From: Parcubacteria group bacterium Athens0416_74
GTDB taxonomy: Bacteria; Patescibacteriota; Minisyncoccia; Phycocordibacterales; UBA2100
Direction: 5' to 3'
DNA: 10,826 bases
NCBI GenBank assembly: GCA_007375785.1
Contig: VMEY01000033.1
Location: forward strand, 1 to 10,826
In this document: piece by piece, positions 1 to 5,992 of the stretch
Layout: each line of letters begins with the position of its first letter
Position numbering within the stretch: the stretch's first letter is position 1
The notes under the pieces: generated by a model
Databases searched by the model: none
What the model saw: the letters and a program-made list of their open reading frames with translations, nothing else
Told to the model about the DNA's origin: nothing
Translations under genes and position numbers: made by a program

Positions 1-7
1 CCTCCCG

Positions 8-310
8 TTACTTGTAGCCGGTGCAGGACAAGCCGCCGTTGACGACAGAGCCCCCACGCGAGACACATTCCCGTGCAGTCGTCGGAGCTCCCGCGACATA
101 GCCGACGCGCCGTCCCGGATTGTTCACACCCTGGAAGCTTGTCTGCGAGCGAGCGCCCCCGCTGAAGATTCCGTCGAAGAAGTTCTTGCCATCGAGCCTG
201 TTGAAGCCTCCGTTGATGACAACGATGGCGAAGGTGGCAACCGCCACCCAGCCTGCGACTTTTCCCAACGCACCACTTCCGTGTGAGTCATGACCACCTG
301 CTGCTGACAT
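8..310 (-). CDS. Small single-pass membrane protein, unknown function
   Basis: A 100-residue protein I do not recognise. Residues 1-18 are rich in Gly, Ser and His, followed by one hydrophobic segment at about 19-34 (WVAVATFAIVVI core). The rest is Gly/Asn/Arg-rich, polar and probably extracytoplasmic, with Cys82 and Cys96 near the C-terminus that could form a disulfide. The start is supported by a purine-rich Shine-Dalgarno stretch GAGAGGG at 318-324, seven bases before the ATG, and by a well-formed promoter at 363-390. It is the last of three small membrane genes in the same orientation, each with its own upstream promoter candidate. Only seven bases remain before the window edge, so what follows is unknown. 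That it is a real gene is likely; topology is inferred from hydrophobicity only. Confidence 0.7.
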   Translation of the reverse strand: MSAAGGHDSHGSGALGKVAGWVAVATFAIVVINGGFNRLDGKNFFDGIFSGGARSQTSFQGVNNPGRRVGYVAGAPTTARECVSRGGSVVNGGLSCTGYK

Positions 311-362
311 AGCATTTCCCTCTCAATGTTCGAGTCAAAACCGATAGTTATATTCGGCTTTT

Positions 363-390
363 ATTATAGCAAATAGTATACAAAAGTCAA
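363..390 (-). promoter_or_regulatory. Sigma70-type promoter for the 8-310 gene
   Basis: On the minus strand a -35 box TTGACT (390-385) and a perfect -10 box TATAAT (368-363) are separated by 16 bp. The -35 box directly abuts the hairpin at 391-421 and overlaps what would be that terminator's T-rich tail (TTGACTTTTG). The leader to the ATG is about 50 nt and contains a Shine-Dalgarno site. Confidence 0.7.
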
Positions 391-421
391 GGGCGCGGCG
401 GGAGTGAATCCCGTCGCGCCC
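391..421 (-). terminator. GC-rich hairpin after the 443-881 gene
   Basis: Inverted repeat with 13-base arms at 391-403 and 409-421 (12 of 13 positions pair) and a 5-base loop, starting 21 bases after the stop of the upstream minus-strand gene. On the minus strand it is followed by TTGACTTTTG, a weak T-tract. It therefore looks like an intrinsic terminator whose tail doubles as the next gene's -35 region. Confidence 0.6.
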
Positions 422-442
422 CGATAGAGCTTGCACCCCGTA

Positions 443-881
443 TTACGGGTGTCCTGCACCTCCTGCCGGAGGATGAGCCGCCGGCGCATGCGCCGCGGCC
501 GAGCTCAGCCAGACCCGTCCCCTTTTCCAGGCGTTGTACAGGTCGACGGCGAGCGAGGCGAAGGAGAGGCCGCGCGCGTAGCTCTCGAGGATCTCGTCGG
601 CGGTGATCAATCGGCAGGAACGTCGTGAAGACGTCCCATGCTTTCTCGCCAATGGTCTCCTCGTGCAGTTCGATGCGATCGAGCGCGATTTGGAACGCCA
701 CGTGGAGGAAAGCGAGAATCGCTGTCCAGCCGATAACGTTTGCCGTCGAAATGATGGCTTCGTCCACGCCGCGATCGTAGACAGGCGTAAAGTTGGCCGA
801 CAGCACCGTGGCGATGAAGGCCGCATAGACGAGGGCAACGACCCCCGAACCGACGAACACAAATCGCTGCATTCCAGTCAT
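443..881 (-). CDS. Small membrane protein, read only with a +1 frameshift
   Basis: Unknown membrane protein whose reading frame is broken. From the ATG at 881 (Shine-Dalgarno GGGAG at 888-892, six bases upstream), the first 90 residues look natural: hydrophobic segments at about 6-28 and 45-68, then an acidic stretch and KAWDVFTTFLP. Past about position 606 this frame turns Arg-rich and low-complexity and runs to a stop near 387. Skipping one base at about 603-608 instead enters a frame reading ITADEILESYARG..., a plausible amphipathic segment ending in an Ala/His/Pro-rich tail (including HPPAGG) and a stop at 443-445. The composite is about 145 residues, close in size and layout to its neighbour at 1005-1442. 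The break could be a sequencing or assembly error, a real mutation, or less likely recoding. No known family was recognised. Confidence 0.6.
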
Positions 882-918
882 GGTATTCTCCCGTTCAAAA
901 CAAGGTTTCGCTTTTAGA

Positions 919-946
919 ATTGTACACTAATATATCGAAAAGTCAA
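919..946 (-). promoter_or_regulatory. Sigma70-type promoter for the 443-881 gene
   Basis: Minus-strand -35 TTGACT (946-941), 16-bp spacer, -10 TACAAT (924-919). The first nine bases (TTGACTTTT) and the spacing are the same as in the promoter at 363-390. The leader of about 30 nt carries a Shine-Dalgarno site. Confidence 0.65.
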
Positions 947-973
947 GAGCGACGCAGTTGGCCTGCGTCGCTC
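947..973 (-). terminator. Perfect 11-bp hairpin after the 1005-1442 gene
   Basis: Arms GAGCGACGCAG (947-957) and CTGCGTCGCTC (963-973) are perfect reverse complements with a 5-base loop, 31 bases past the stop of the minus-strand gene at 1005. On the minus strand the hairpin runs directly into TTGACTTTT, which is also the -35 region of the next promoter. Confidence 0.65.
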
Positions 974-1004
974 CAGAGAGAACCGTCGGTTTGAACAATC
1001 GGGC

Positions 1005-1442
1005 CTACGCCGAGGTAATCCGCTGCGCAAAGCGTGAAATCTTCAGCGAGACGAACGTGAGCAGCACGTCCGCGACGCTGAGCGCAAGCGCAGTTCCATA
1101 GACTTGCCAGGTCCAACGGTCGGGCATGATACCCCGCGTGAACCAGATTGCGGGAAACGCGCCGAGCAGGATCACGATGGGAATCCATGATGTCAGGTGG
1201 TCCGCAATTTCCCAGGCATCCTTGTGCACAGGCCGCGAGACTACCGGGATAATCTGCAGACAGATGAACACCCCACCCGCAATCCCCCACCACTCCGTGA
1301 TGTGAGCACGGGTCGACGCGCCGAACCAGTACGGGAATATCGTGAGGAAAAAGATCGCCATCGAGTATACGATGCTTGCGAGTACGCCGATGTAGAAGAC
1401 AACCCAAATACTCGCGGGCATTTTCGTGTGGTGAATGGGCAT
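1005..1442 (-). CDS. Four-helix small integral membrane protein, unknown function
   Basis: A 145-residue hydrophobic protein with four probable membrane helices, starting about residues 12 (WVVFYIGVLASIVYS), 50 (WGIAGGVFICLQIIPVV), 85 (WIPIVILLGAFPAIWF) and 112 (WQVYGTALALSVADVLL), with a short basic C-terminal end. The start at 1442 is chosen over the upstream in-frame ATG because AAGGAG lies six bases before it (1449-1454). No family was recognised. Its size, helix spacing, and a KDAWEIADHL..WIPI stretch resembling KAWDVFTTFLPI of the 443-881 product suggest the two neighbours are distant paralogues, which is inference. It is transcribed away from the hexad-repeat gene upstream and ends before a strong terminator-like hairpin. 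Confidence 0.75.
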   Translation of the reverse strand: MPIHHTKMPASIWVVFYIGVLASIVYSMAIFFLTIFPYWFGASTRAHITEWWGIAGGVFICLQIIPVVSRPVHKDAWEIADHLTSWIPIVILLGAFPAIWFTRGIMPDRWTWQVYGTALALSVADVLLTFVSLKISRFAQRITSA

Positions 1443-1513
1443 CACAAACTCCTTTCTGCGACTCTGCGTCGCACATGCCGTAGCCACAATGCCACGCACA
1501 ATACGAGTGTCAA
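1443..1513 (-). promoter_or_regulatory. Leader of the 1005-1442 gene: possible promoter, hairpin and ribosome site
   Basis: A -35-like TTGACA at 1513-1508 sits eight bases after the stop of the upstream gene, but no good -10 follows (the best is CATTGT after 16 bp), so the promoter call is weak. The leader has a perfect 6-bp hairpin, TGCGAC/GTCGCA with a 5-base loop (1457-1473), touching the ribosome-binding site AGAAAGGAG at 1449-1457. That could modulate access to the start. Confidence 0.4.
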
Positions 1514-1520
1514 GAGCGAG

Positions 1521-2096
1521 TTAGTTCGCGAGGATGCGGCGCATCTGCTCGAGATTTGATTCGACAGAATTGTCCTTCTTTGTCTGGCGGTGAATATCTA
1601 TGGCGTGCGCAATCTCTACAGGGCGAGCCACCTCCACCGCGTGTGCGATTTCGACGGCATGACCTATCGAGACGACCGAGCCAATGCTCGCAACGGAACC
1701 AATCGTGACGGCATGAGCGATGTCGACTACCCTACCGACATCGACAGCGTGCGCGATATCCACCGCATGCGCGATTTCGACGGCGTGCGCGACATCTACC
1801 GCGTAGCCGATTTCGACAGGATATCCAAGACTGATTGGTCGGCCGATTATGACGGGATAGCCCACGCTTACCGGGCGACCGACGCTGACTGCGCGGCCGA
1901 CAGTCACGGGGCGGCCGACGGTGGCCGGTCGTCCTACGGTGACAGGGCCCGCAATGGTGGCCGGCTGCGCGACTATCGTGCTTCGCGAAATGACGATTTC
2001 ATCGCAGCCGCAGTTTGATGCGGCAGATGCTGTGCTCGCACCAAGAAGGATGGCCGCGAACACGACGGGGATAATGAGTGTTTTCATGGTGTTCAT
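1521..2096 (-). CDS. Secreted hexapeptide-repeat (left-handed beta-helix-like) protein
   Basis: 191 residues from the ATG at 2096. Residues 1-25 form a classical signal peptide (MKT start, hydrophobic VVFAAILLGA, ASA cleavage site), followed by a Cys-Gly-Cys motif (C29, C31). Residues 42-167 are 21 uninterrupted hexads of pattern [VIL]-[GA]-x-[PAV]-[VAI]-x, which fits the left-handed parallel beta-helix consensus [LIV]-[GAED]-x-x-[STAV]-x; 21 hexads would be seven coils of 18 residues. N-terminal repeats are mostly VGRPVT-like, central and C-terminal ones mostly IAHAVD-like. The tail (168-191) is charged and possibly helical. It has no acyltransferase extension, so it is probably structural or ligand-binding outside the cell. 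It starts 5 nt after the sortase stop and is likely co-transcribed with it. It carries no LPxTG-type signal. The ATG at 2087 is an alternative start. Confidence 0.8.
   Translation of the reverse strand: MNTMKTLIIPVVFAAILLGASTASAASNCGCDEIVISRSTIVAQPATIAGPVTVGRPATVGRPVTVGRAVSVGRPVSVGYPVIIGRPISLGYPVEIGYAVDVAHAVEIAHAVDIAHAVDVGRVVDIAHAVTIGSVASIGSVVSIGHAVEIAHAVEVARPVEIAHAIDIHRQTKKDNSVESNLEQMRRILAN
1596..1973 (-). repeat. Tandem 18-bp coding repeat, 21 units
   Basis: The DNA encoding the 21 hexads has an 18-bp period. Units are diverged at the nucleotide level: neighbours such as GCGTGCGCGATATCCACC and GCATGCGCGATTTCGACG share about two thirds of their bases, while amino-acid positions 1, 2 and 5 of each hexad are almost invariant. 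This points to old duplication under selection rather than recent expansion. Confidence 0.85.
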
Positions 2097-2101
2097 AAGA
2101 T

Positions 2102-2791
2102 TTATATGTCGTACGAGCCAACAAACGAAGCTTCCAGCACGAAGCGTGCATCTTTCGAAGTAAGCGTATCGCACGTCACGAGCGTAAGGCGTGTACCAAG
2201 CGTGTGTGACATATCGATTCGAGTATCCGATGCGTCTGCCTTTTTGACCGACGTGACCATGTAGAGGTAGCTTTTTCCGCCCGCCTGGATGGTGATAGTG
2301 TCGCCGGCGACCAGTGTCGGCACTTTGTTGAACGCTTTGTACATCTGATTGCGCACTACAGGAAGATTCGACGAGTGCGCGAAGATAATCATGTTGCCGC
2401 CGTTCTCGCCGATCATCGCGGAGTCGACATACCTCGCCGGACCGTTCTTGAGGAGCGCATCGAGCTCGCCGATATCACGCGTGTTCGGATTCTGTATGGA
2501 GAGGTCGAGGTCGATGGCAGAGATGATGAGTCGCTCCGGCTTTATGGCAATCTCTTCGACTACCGGAGCACTTGGCCCAAGCTCTGGCAGGCTCGAGAGC
2601 GCTACCGTCTCTTCGGAGAGCGTCTCTGCGACAGTCTCATACTGTGTATTTGTCCCATCGATGTAATCGGGAACAAGCCCGACAGAATCAGCCGCAGAAA
2701 GCGAGAGAAAGAAGACCACGAGTGTCGCGGCAAGAAACACGCTCTTGGGAGCGGTCTTTTGTGGCTTTGTTGTGCCGTGAGTCGGATTCAT
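2102..2791 (-). CDS. Sortase (membrane-anchored cysteine transpeptidase)
   Basis: 229 residues from the ATG at 2791. A short basic N-terminus is followed by one membrane segment at about 17-35 (FLAATLVVFFLSLSA), a linker of about 50 residues, and a C-terminal sortase domain. The catalytic triad is visible: His139 in IFAHSS, Cys207 in TLVTCDT and Arg216 in DARFVLEA. Sortases cleave a sorting motif in secreted proteins and join them to an envelope acceptor, acting on the outer face of the membrane. The start at 2791 is preferred over the in-frame ATG at 2806 because the latter overlaps the -10 box (2798-2803), while the ATG at 2791 falls where transcription should begin, implying a leaderless message. 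The next gene, a hexad-repeat secreted protein, begins 5 nt downstream. No LPxTG-type substrate was found in this window, so its substrate is unknown. Confidence 0.9.
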   Translation of the reverse strand: MNPTHGTTKPQKTAPKSVFLAATLVVFFLSLSAADSVGLVPDYIDGTNTQYETVAETLSEETVALSSLPELGPSAPVVEEIAIKPERLIISAIDLDLSIQNPNTRDIGELDALLKNGPARYVDSAMIGENGGNMIIFAHSSNLPVVRNQMYKAFNKVPTLVAGDTITIQAGGKSYLYMVTSVKKADASDTRIDMSHTLGTRLTLVTCDTLTSKDARFVLEASFVGSYDI

Positions 2792-2797
2792 ATATGA

Positions 2798-2826
2798 ATC
2801 ATACATCTTATGTGGCTATTTGTCAA
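2798..2826 (-). promoter_or_regulatory. Leaderless promoter of the sortase operon
   Basis: Minus-strand consensus -35 TTGACA (2826-2821), 17-bp spacer, -10 TATGAT (2803-2798). Only six bases (TCATAT) separate the -10 from the ATG at 2791, so the transcript should start at or next to the start codon. Confidence 0.75.
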
Positions 2827-2845
2827 TAGACCCATTCCGGAGCAC

Positions 2846-2873
2846 TTGACAAACATAGATATTCATGTAAAGA
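2846..2873 (+). promoter_or_regulatory. Divergent promoter of the Ig/CARDB surface protein
   Basis: Plus-strand -35 TTGACA (2846-2851), 16-bp spacer and a weak -10 TAAAGA (2868-2873). The ATG at 2882 lies eight bases past the -10, again consistent with a leaderless message. Its -35 is in inverted orientation to the sortase -35, with 19 bp between the two boxes. Confidence 0.5.
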
Positions 2874-2881
2874 TGCCGGCC

Positions 2882-3847
2882 ATGTCAGACACAAACCAAA
2901 AGGGCGCCGGCACGATGATGCTTGCGAATATCCTCGCCATCATAGGCTCAATTATCCTTGTCGTGATAATTATTTGGGGTCTTATACATCTCCTCTCGAT
3001 TTCGGGCGGCTTTTTCTCCTCTCTCTTTGACGGAAAAGGAGACACGTCGATTTCTATTACTGCGCCCGCGTCGGTAAACTCGGGTCAGAGCGCACGTATT
3101 TCGTGGAAACATCGCACAAGTGAGGCTGGCTCGTATGCATTTATCTATCCGTGCACCGAGGGGCTCCGCTTCTCAACACCTTCCGCTGCGCAAACATTTA
3201 CGACCATCCCTTGCGGCGCGGCATACACGCTGGGCACTGCGACGACGAGCGCGACCGTCCTCCCGATGCTCACCGGCACTTCATCGGTAAAGACTCCCCT
3301 CTCTGTGCTTTTCATCCCGAGCGCTACATCGTCCACTCCGGCTGAAGGCACGGTCACGATGACCGTCCTCGCATCTTCCGGCACCCCGGCACCGAGCAAG
3401 CCGACGACTCCTGTGGTCACCGAACCCACGAAGCCGACAACTCCCACCACGCCTACACCCAGGCCTTCGAAGCCTGCCGCGTATGGACTCGGCGATCTTG
3501 CCGCCACCATCACATCGGTATCGATAGACCAATACGGCAACGGCACGGTGACGTTTAACATCTCGAATATCGGCACCGGCAACAGTGGGAGCTACTATTT
3601 CACCGCACAGATTCCGACAGCGCAGCCATATACCTACATGTCGCCGCTGCAGTCTTCGCTCGCGCCCGGCTCCTACATCGTCAACACACTGCGATTCACA
3701 CAAGCAATCCCCGGTCAGGTGTACGTAATCATCGACCCATCGAATACTGCAGCCGAGAGCAACGAGGTCAACAACACAGACTCTCAGTACATCAGCGGAA
3801 GCTACCCGTACTACTACAACGCTCCGTACCAGTATCCGCTGTACTAA
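2882..3847 (+). CDS. Membrane-anchored surface protein with Ig-like and CARDB domains
   Basis: 321 residues. Residues 14-38 form a strong membrane anchor (ILAIIGSIILVVIIIWGLI). Residues 54-165 look like an Ig-like beta domain (SITAPASVNSGQSARISW opening) with Cys91 and Cys111, which could form a disulfide. Residues 166-199 are a Thr/Pro/Lys-rich linker (PTKPTTPTTPTPRPSKP). Residues 203-300 match the CARDB adhesion-related domain, with the typical end IDPSNTAAESNEVNNTD. The tail 303-321 is rich in Tyr (PYYYNAPYQYPLY). The protein most likely projects from the membrane and may act in adhesion or envelope structure, but no partner can be named. The start at 2882 is inferred from promoter position; no Shine-Dalgarno site is visible, and upstream ATGs at 2873 and 2810 are less likely. 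It is divergent from the sortase operon and convergent with gyrB. Confidence 0.85.
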   Translation: MSDTNQKGAGTMMLANILAIIGSIILVVIIIWGLIHLLSISGGFFSSLFDGKGDTSISITAPASVNSGQSARISWKHRTSEAGSYAFIYPCTEGLRFSTPSAAQTFTTIPCGAAYTLGTATTSATVLPMLTGTSSVKTPLSVLFIPSATSSTPAEGTVTMTVLASSGTPAPSKPTTPVVTEPTKPTTPTTPTPRPSKPAAYGLGDLAATITSVSIDQYGNGTVTFNISNIGTGNSGSYYFTAQIPTAQPYTYMSPLQSSLAPGSYIVNTLRFTQAIPGQVYVIIDPSNTAAESNEVNNTDSQYISGSYPYYYNAPYQYPLY

Positions 3848-3852
3848 ACAAA

Positions 3853-3877
3853 ATGACGGAGCTACAAACTCCGTCAT
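3853..3877. terminator. Hairpin 1 of the convergent terminator (best for gyrB)
   Basis: Perfect 9-bp stem ATGACGGAG (3853-3861) / CTCCGTCAT (3869-3877) with a 7-base loop. Read on the minus strand it is followed by TTTTGTTT, so it resembles an intrinsic terminator for gyrB. On the plus strand the tail is not T-rich. Confidence 0.65.
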
Positions 3878-3886
3878 CTCTTCACC

Positions 3887-3910
3887 AAAGGACGCCAAAG
3901 GGTGTCCTTT
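3887..3910. terminator. Hairpin 2 of the convergent terminator (best for the CARDB gene)
   Basis: 10-base arms AAAGGACGCC (3887-3896) and GGTGTCCTTT (3901-3910) with a 4-base loop and one G-T pair. On the plus strand it is followed by TGGTTTATAT. It lies 40 bases past the CARDB-protein stop and five bases before the gyrB stop. Confidence 0.6.
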
Positions 3911-3914
3911 TGGT

Positions 3915-5978
3915 TTATATATCGAGCGTTGCCTCTTTTGCGTGTGACTGGATGAACGATTTGCGCGCAGGGACGTCGGTGCCCATGAGCATGTCGAATA
4001 TCATATCGGCTTCCTGCGCGTCTTCGATGGCGACCTGCTTGAGTATGCGGCGCTCAGGGTCCATGGTTGTCTCCCACAGCTCCTCAGAGTTCATTTCTCC
4101 CAGACCTTTGTAGCGCTGGACGGAAATCTTCGGAGTCTTCTTCGCCTTCTTGTCTTCCGCCTCTTCTACCCCTTCTTCTTGCTCCGCTTCACCGGATTCA
4201 TCACCACCCTCAACTTCGAGCGGCAAATCCTTGCCGACAAGCGCAACGCGCTGCTCGTCGGAGTATGCATAGAATACCTCCTTACCTTTCTTCACCTTGA
4301 AAAGTGGCGGCTGTGCGATGTAGAGGAAGCCGCCGTCGATAATCGGCCGGAAGTGGCGGAACATGAGCGTGAGCAAGAGCGTGCGAATGTGTGCGCCGTC
4401 CACGTCGGCATCGGTTGCGATGATTATTTTATGGTAGCGAAGCTTTTCGATATTGAAGATATCACCTATCGCAGTGCCGAGCGCGACCACGAGGTTTTTT
4501 ATCTGCTCGCTCGCAAGCATCTTATCGAGACGAGCTCGCTCGATGTGGAGAATCTTGCCGCGGAGCGGAAGAATGGCCTGTATGCGGCGATCACGACCCA
4601 TTTTTGCGGTGCCTCCTGCCGAGTCTCCCTCCACGATGAAGAGCTCAGCTTCCTCAGCGGATTTCGTCTGACAGTCGGCCAGCTTACCCGGCAATGTCAT
4701 GCCATCGAGCGCTCCTTTGCGAAGTATCGAGTCTTTGGCGGCTTTGGCGGCTTTACGCGCCTTCATCGCAAGAGTGATTTTACCGATGATTGCGCGCGCT
4801 TCATCTGGATTTTCTTCAAGGAACGTATTGAACGCCTCACCAAAGATTGCCTCCGTAGCGCCGCGCGCCTCTACCGAACCGAGCTTTCCTTTTGTCTGAC
4901 CTTCAAACTGAATCTCGCGGAGCTTGACCGAGACCACCGCCGTGAGACCTTCGAGCACATCGTCGCCGGTAAAGCTCTCCGCAGCGCCACTCTTTGCGTT
5001 GATGGAGCGCGTGAGCGCGGTCTTGAAGCCGGTCACATGCGTACCTCCTTCTGCAGTATAGATATTGTTGGCAAATGCCGAGATGCGCGAGGTGATGTCA
5101 TCGACATATTGAAGCGCGACCTCCACGTGCACATCGTCTTGTTCTTTTTCGATGTAGAAAACAGTTTTGTGAATCGGGTCGAGGTGATGGTTTTGAAAGG
5201 AAACGAGACTGCGCAAACCTCCTTCGAAATAAAAGGTTACCGACGGAGCGTCGATACCAAGCTCGCGAACATAAAACACGTCTTCGTCTCGCACTTTTTC
5301 GACGTTGCGCAAATCGAGTATCGAAATGCGCATCCCTTTCACGAGGTATGCCTGCTGGCGCATGTGCGACACGATGGTGTCCCAGTTGAAGGCGGTGTCG
5401 GGGAAAATCGTAGGGTCCGGTTGAAATGTGATGATGGTGCCGTGGAGCTTCGAGGCGCCGAGCTTCTTGACCTTGCTGACGGCCTTACCGCCGTCCTTGT
5501 ATTCCTGTACGTGCTCGCCTCCATCGCGATGCACAATCGCGCGTACTTTCGTAGAGAGTGCGTTCACGACCGATGCACCGACACCGTGAAGACCGCCGGA
5601 CACTTTATATCCCTCGCCGCCAAACTTACCGCCGGCATGCAAAGTGGTCATAATCGTCTCAAGTGCCGAGACCTTTGTCTTTGGGTGAATGTCGACAGGG
5701 ATGCCGCGACCGTTGTCGGCGACACGCACGCGATTGCCCGGAAGGAGCGCTATCTCGATGTCATCGGCGTAGTCGCCCATCGCCTCGTCGCGCGAGTTGT
5801 CGAAGATTTCCCACACGAGGTGGTGCAGACCGGAGACACCGGTCGTACCGATGTACATGCCCGGCCTGCGGCGTACTGCCTCGAGACCCTCGAGGACGGT
5901 GATGTCGGCCGCCCCATACGAACTTCCGCCCTTTTTTGGGGCGGCGGAATCGGCGGATTTTCCCTTACTTACAGCCAT
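3915..5978 (-). CDS. gyrB: DNA gyrase subunit B
   Basis: 687 residues, a normal length for a GyrB without the large proteobacterial insertion. GyrB hydrolyses ATP to drive DNA strand passage with GyrA, introducing negative supercoils. The GHKL ATPase motifs are present: WEIFDNS (general base Glu57, Mg-binding Asn61), DNGRGIP (Asp88), GGKFGGEGYKVSGGLHGVG (116-134) and the QTKGKLG switch loop (Lys363). The Toprim motifs are IVEGDSAGG (Glu450) and the DADVDGAH metal triad (Asp523, Asp525, Asp527), followed by QRYKGLGEMN and a canonical LDI C-terminus. An acidic then Lys-rich stretch (about 588-615) lies between the Toprim core and QRYKGLG. ParE is the alternative; the C-terminus favours GyrB. 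The start at 5978 is preferred over the TTG at 6002 because the -10 box overlaps the latter. No Shine-Dalgarno site is seen. Confidence 0.96.
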   Translation of the reverse strand: MAVSKGKSADSAAPKKGGSSYGAADITVLEGLEAVRRRPGMYIGTTGVSGLHHLVWEIFDNSRDEAMGDYADDIEIALLPGNRVRVADNGRGIPVDIHPKTKVSALETIMTTLHAGGKFGGEGYKVSGGLHGVGASVVNALSTKVRAIVHRDGGEHVQEYKDGGKAVSKVKKLGASKLHGTIITFQPDPTIFPDTAFNWDTIVSHMRQQAYLVKGMRISILDLRNVEKVRDEDVFYVRELGIDAPSVTFYFEGGLRSLVSFQNHHLDPIHKTVFYIEKEQDDVHVEVALQYVDDITSRISAFANNIYTAEGGTHVTGFKTALTRSINAKSGAAESFTGDDVLEGLTAVVSVKLREIQFEGQTKGKLGSVEARGATEAIFGEAFNTFLEENPDEARAIIGKITLAMKARKAAKAAKDSILRKGALDGMTLPGKLADCQTKSAEEAELFIVEGDSAGGTAKMGRDRRIQAILPLRGKILHIERARLDKMLASEQIKNLVVALGTAIGDIFNIEKLRYHKIIIATDADVDGAHIRTLLLTLMFRHFRPIIDGGFLYIAQPPLFKVKKGKEVFYAYSDEQRVALVGKDLPLEVEGGDESGEAEQEEGVEEAEDKKAKKTPKISVQRYKGLGEMNSEELWETTMDPERRILKQVAIEDAQEADMIFDMLMGTDVPARKSFIQSHAKEATLDI

Positions 5979-5992
5979 AGTTTGATGCCTAA

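Noticed and set aside
443..881. Programmed +1 frameshift as in release factor 2
   Set aside because: No internal Shine-Dalgarno plus CTT-TGA-like signal is seen at the shift point. Error or mutation is simpler.
943..1476. Alternative 177-codon minus-strand frame overlapping the four-helix gene
   Set aside because: It has Cys/His/Arg-rich shadow composition, no ribosome site, and runs across the terminator hairpin.
1596..1973. Possible CRISPR array
   Set aside because: The 18-bp units are contiguous with no spacers and encode a regular protein repeat.
1590..2018. Plus-strand frame with repeated RDxD-type residues opposite the hexad gene
   Set aside because: Its repetition is a mirror of the 18-bp coding repeat. 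The minus strand has the signal peptide and the conserved hexad pattern.
2349..2829. Plus-strand frames opposite the sortase
   Set aside because: The sortase catalytic motifs and promoter fix the coding strand as minus.
1521..3847. LPxTG-type sorting substrate beside the sortase
   Set aside because: Neither secreted neighbour has a C-terminal motif-helix-basic tail; both C-termini are polar.
3281..3898. Minus-strand frame opposite the CARDB gene
   Set aside because: It is Arg/Cys-rich shadow sequence and crosses both terminator hairpins.
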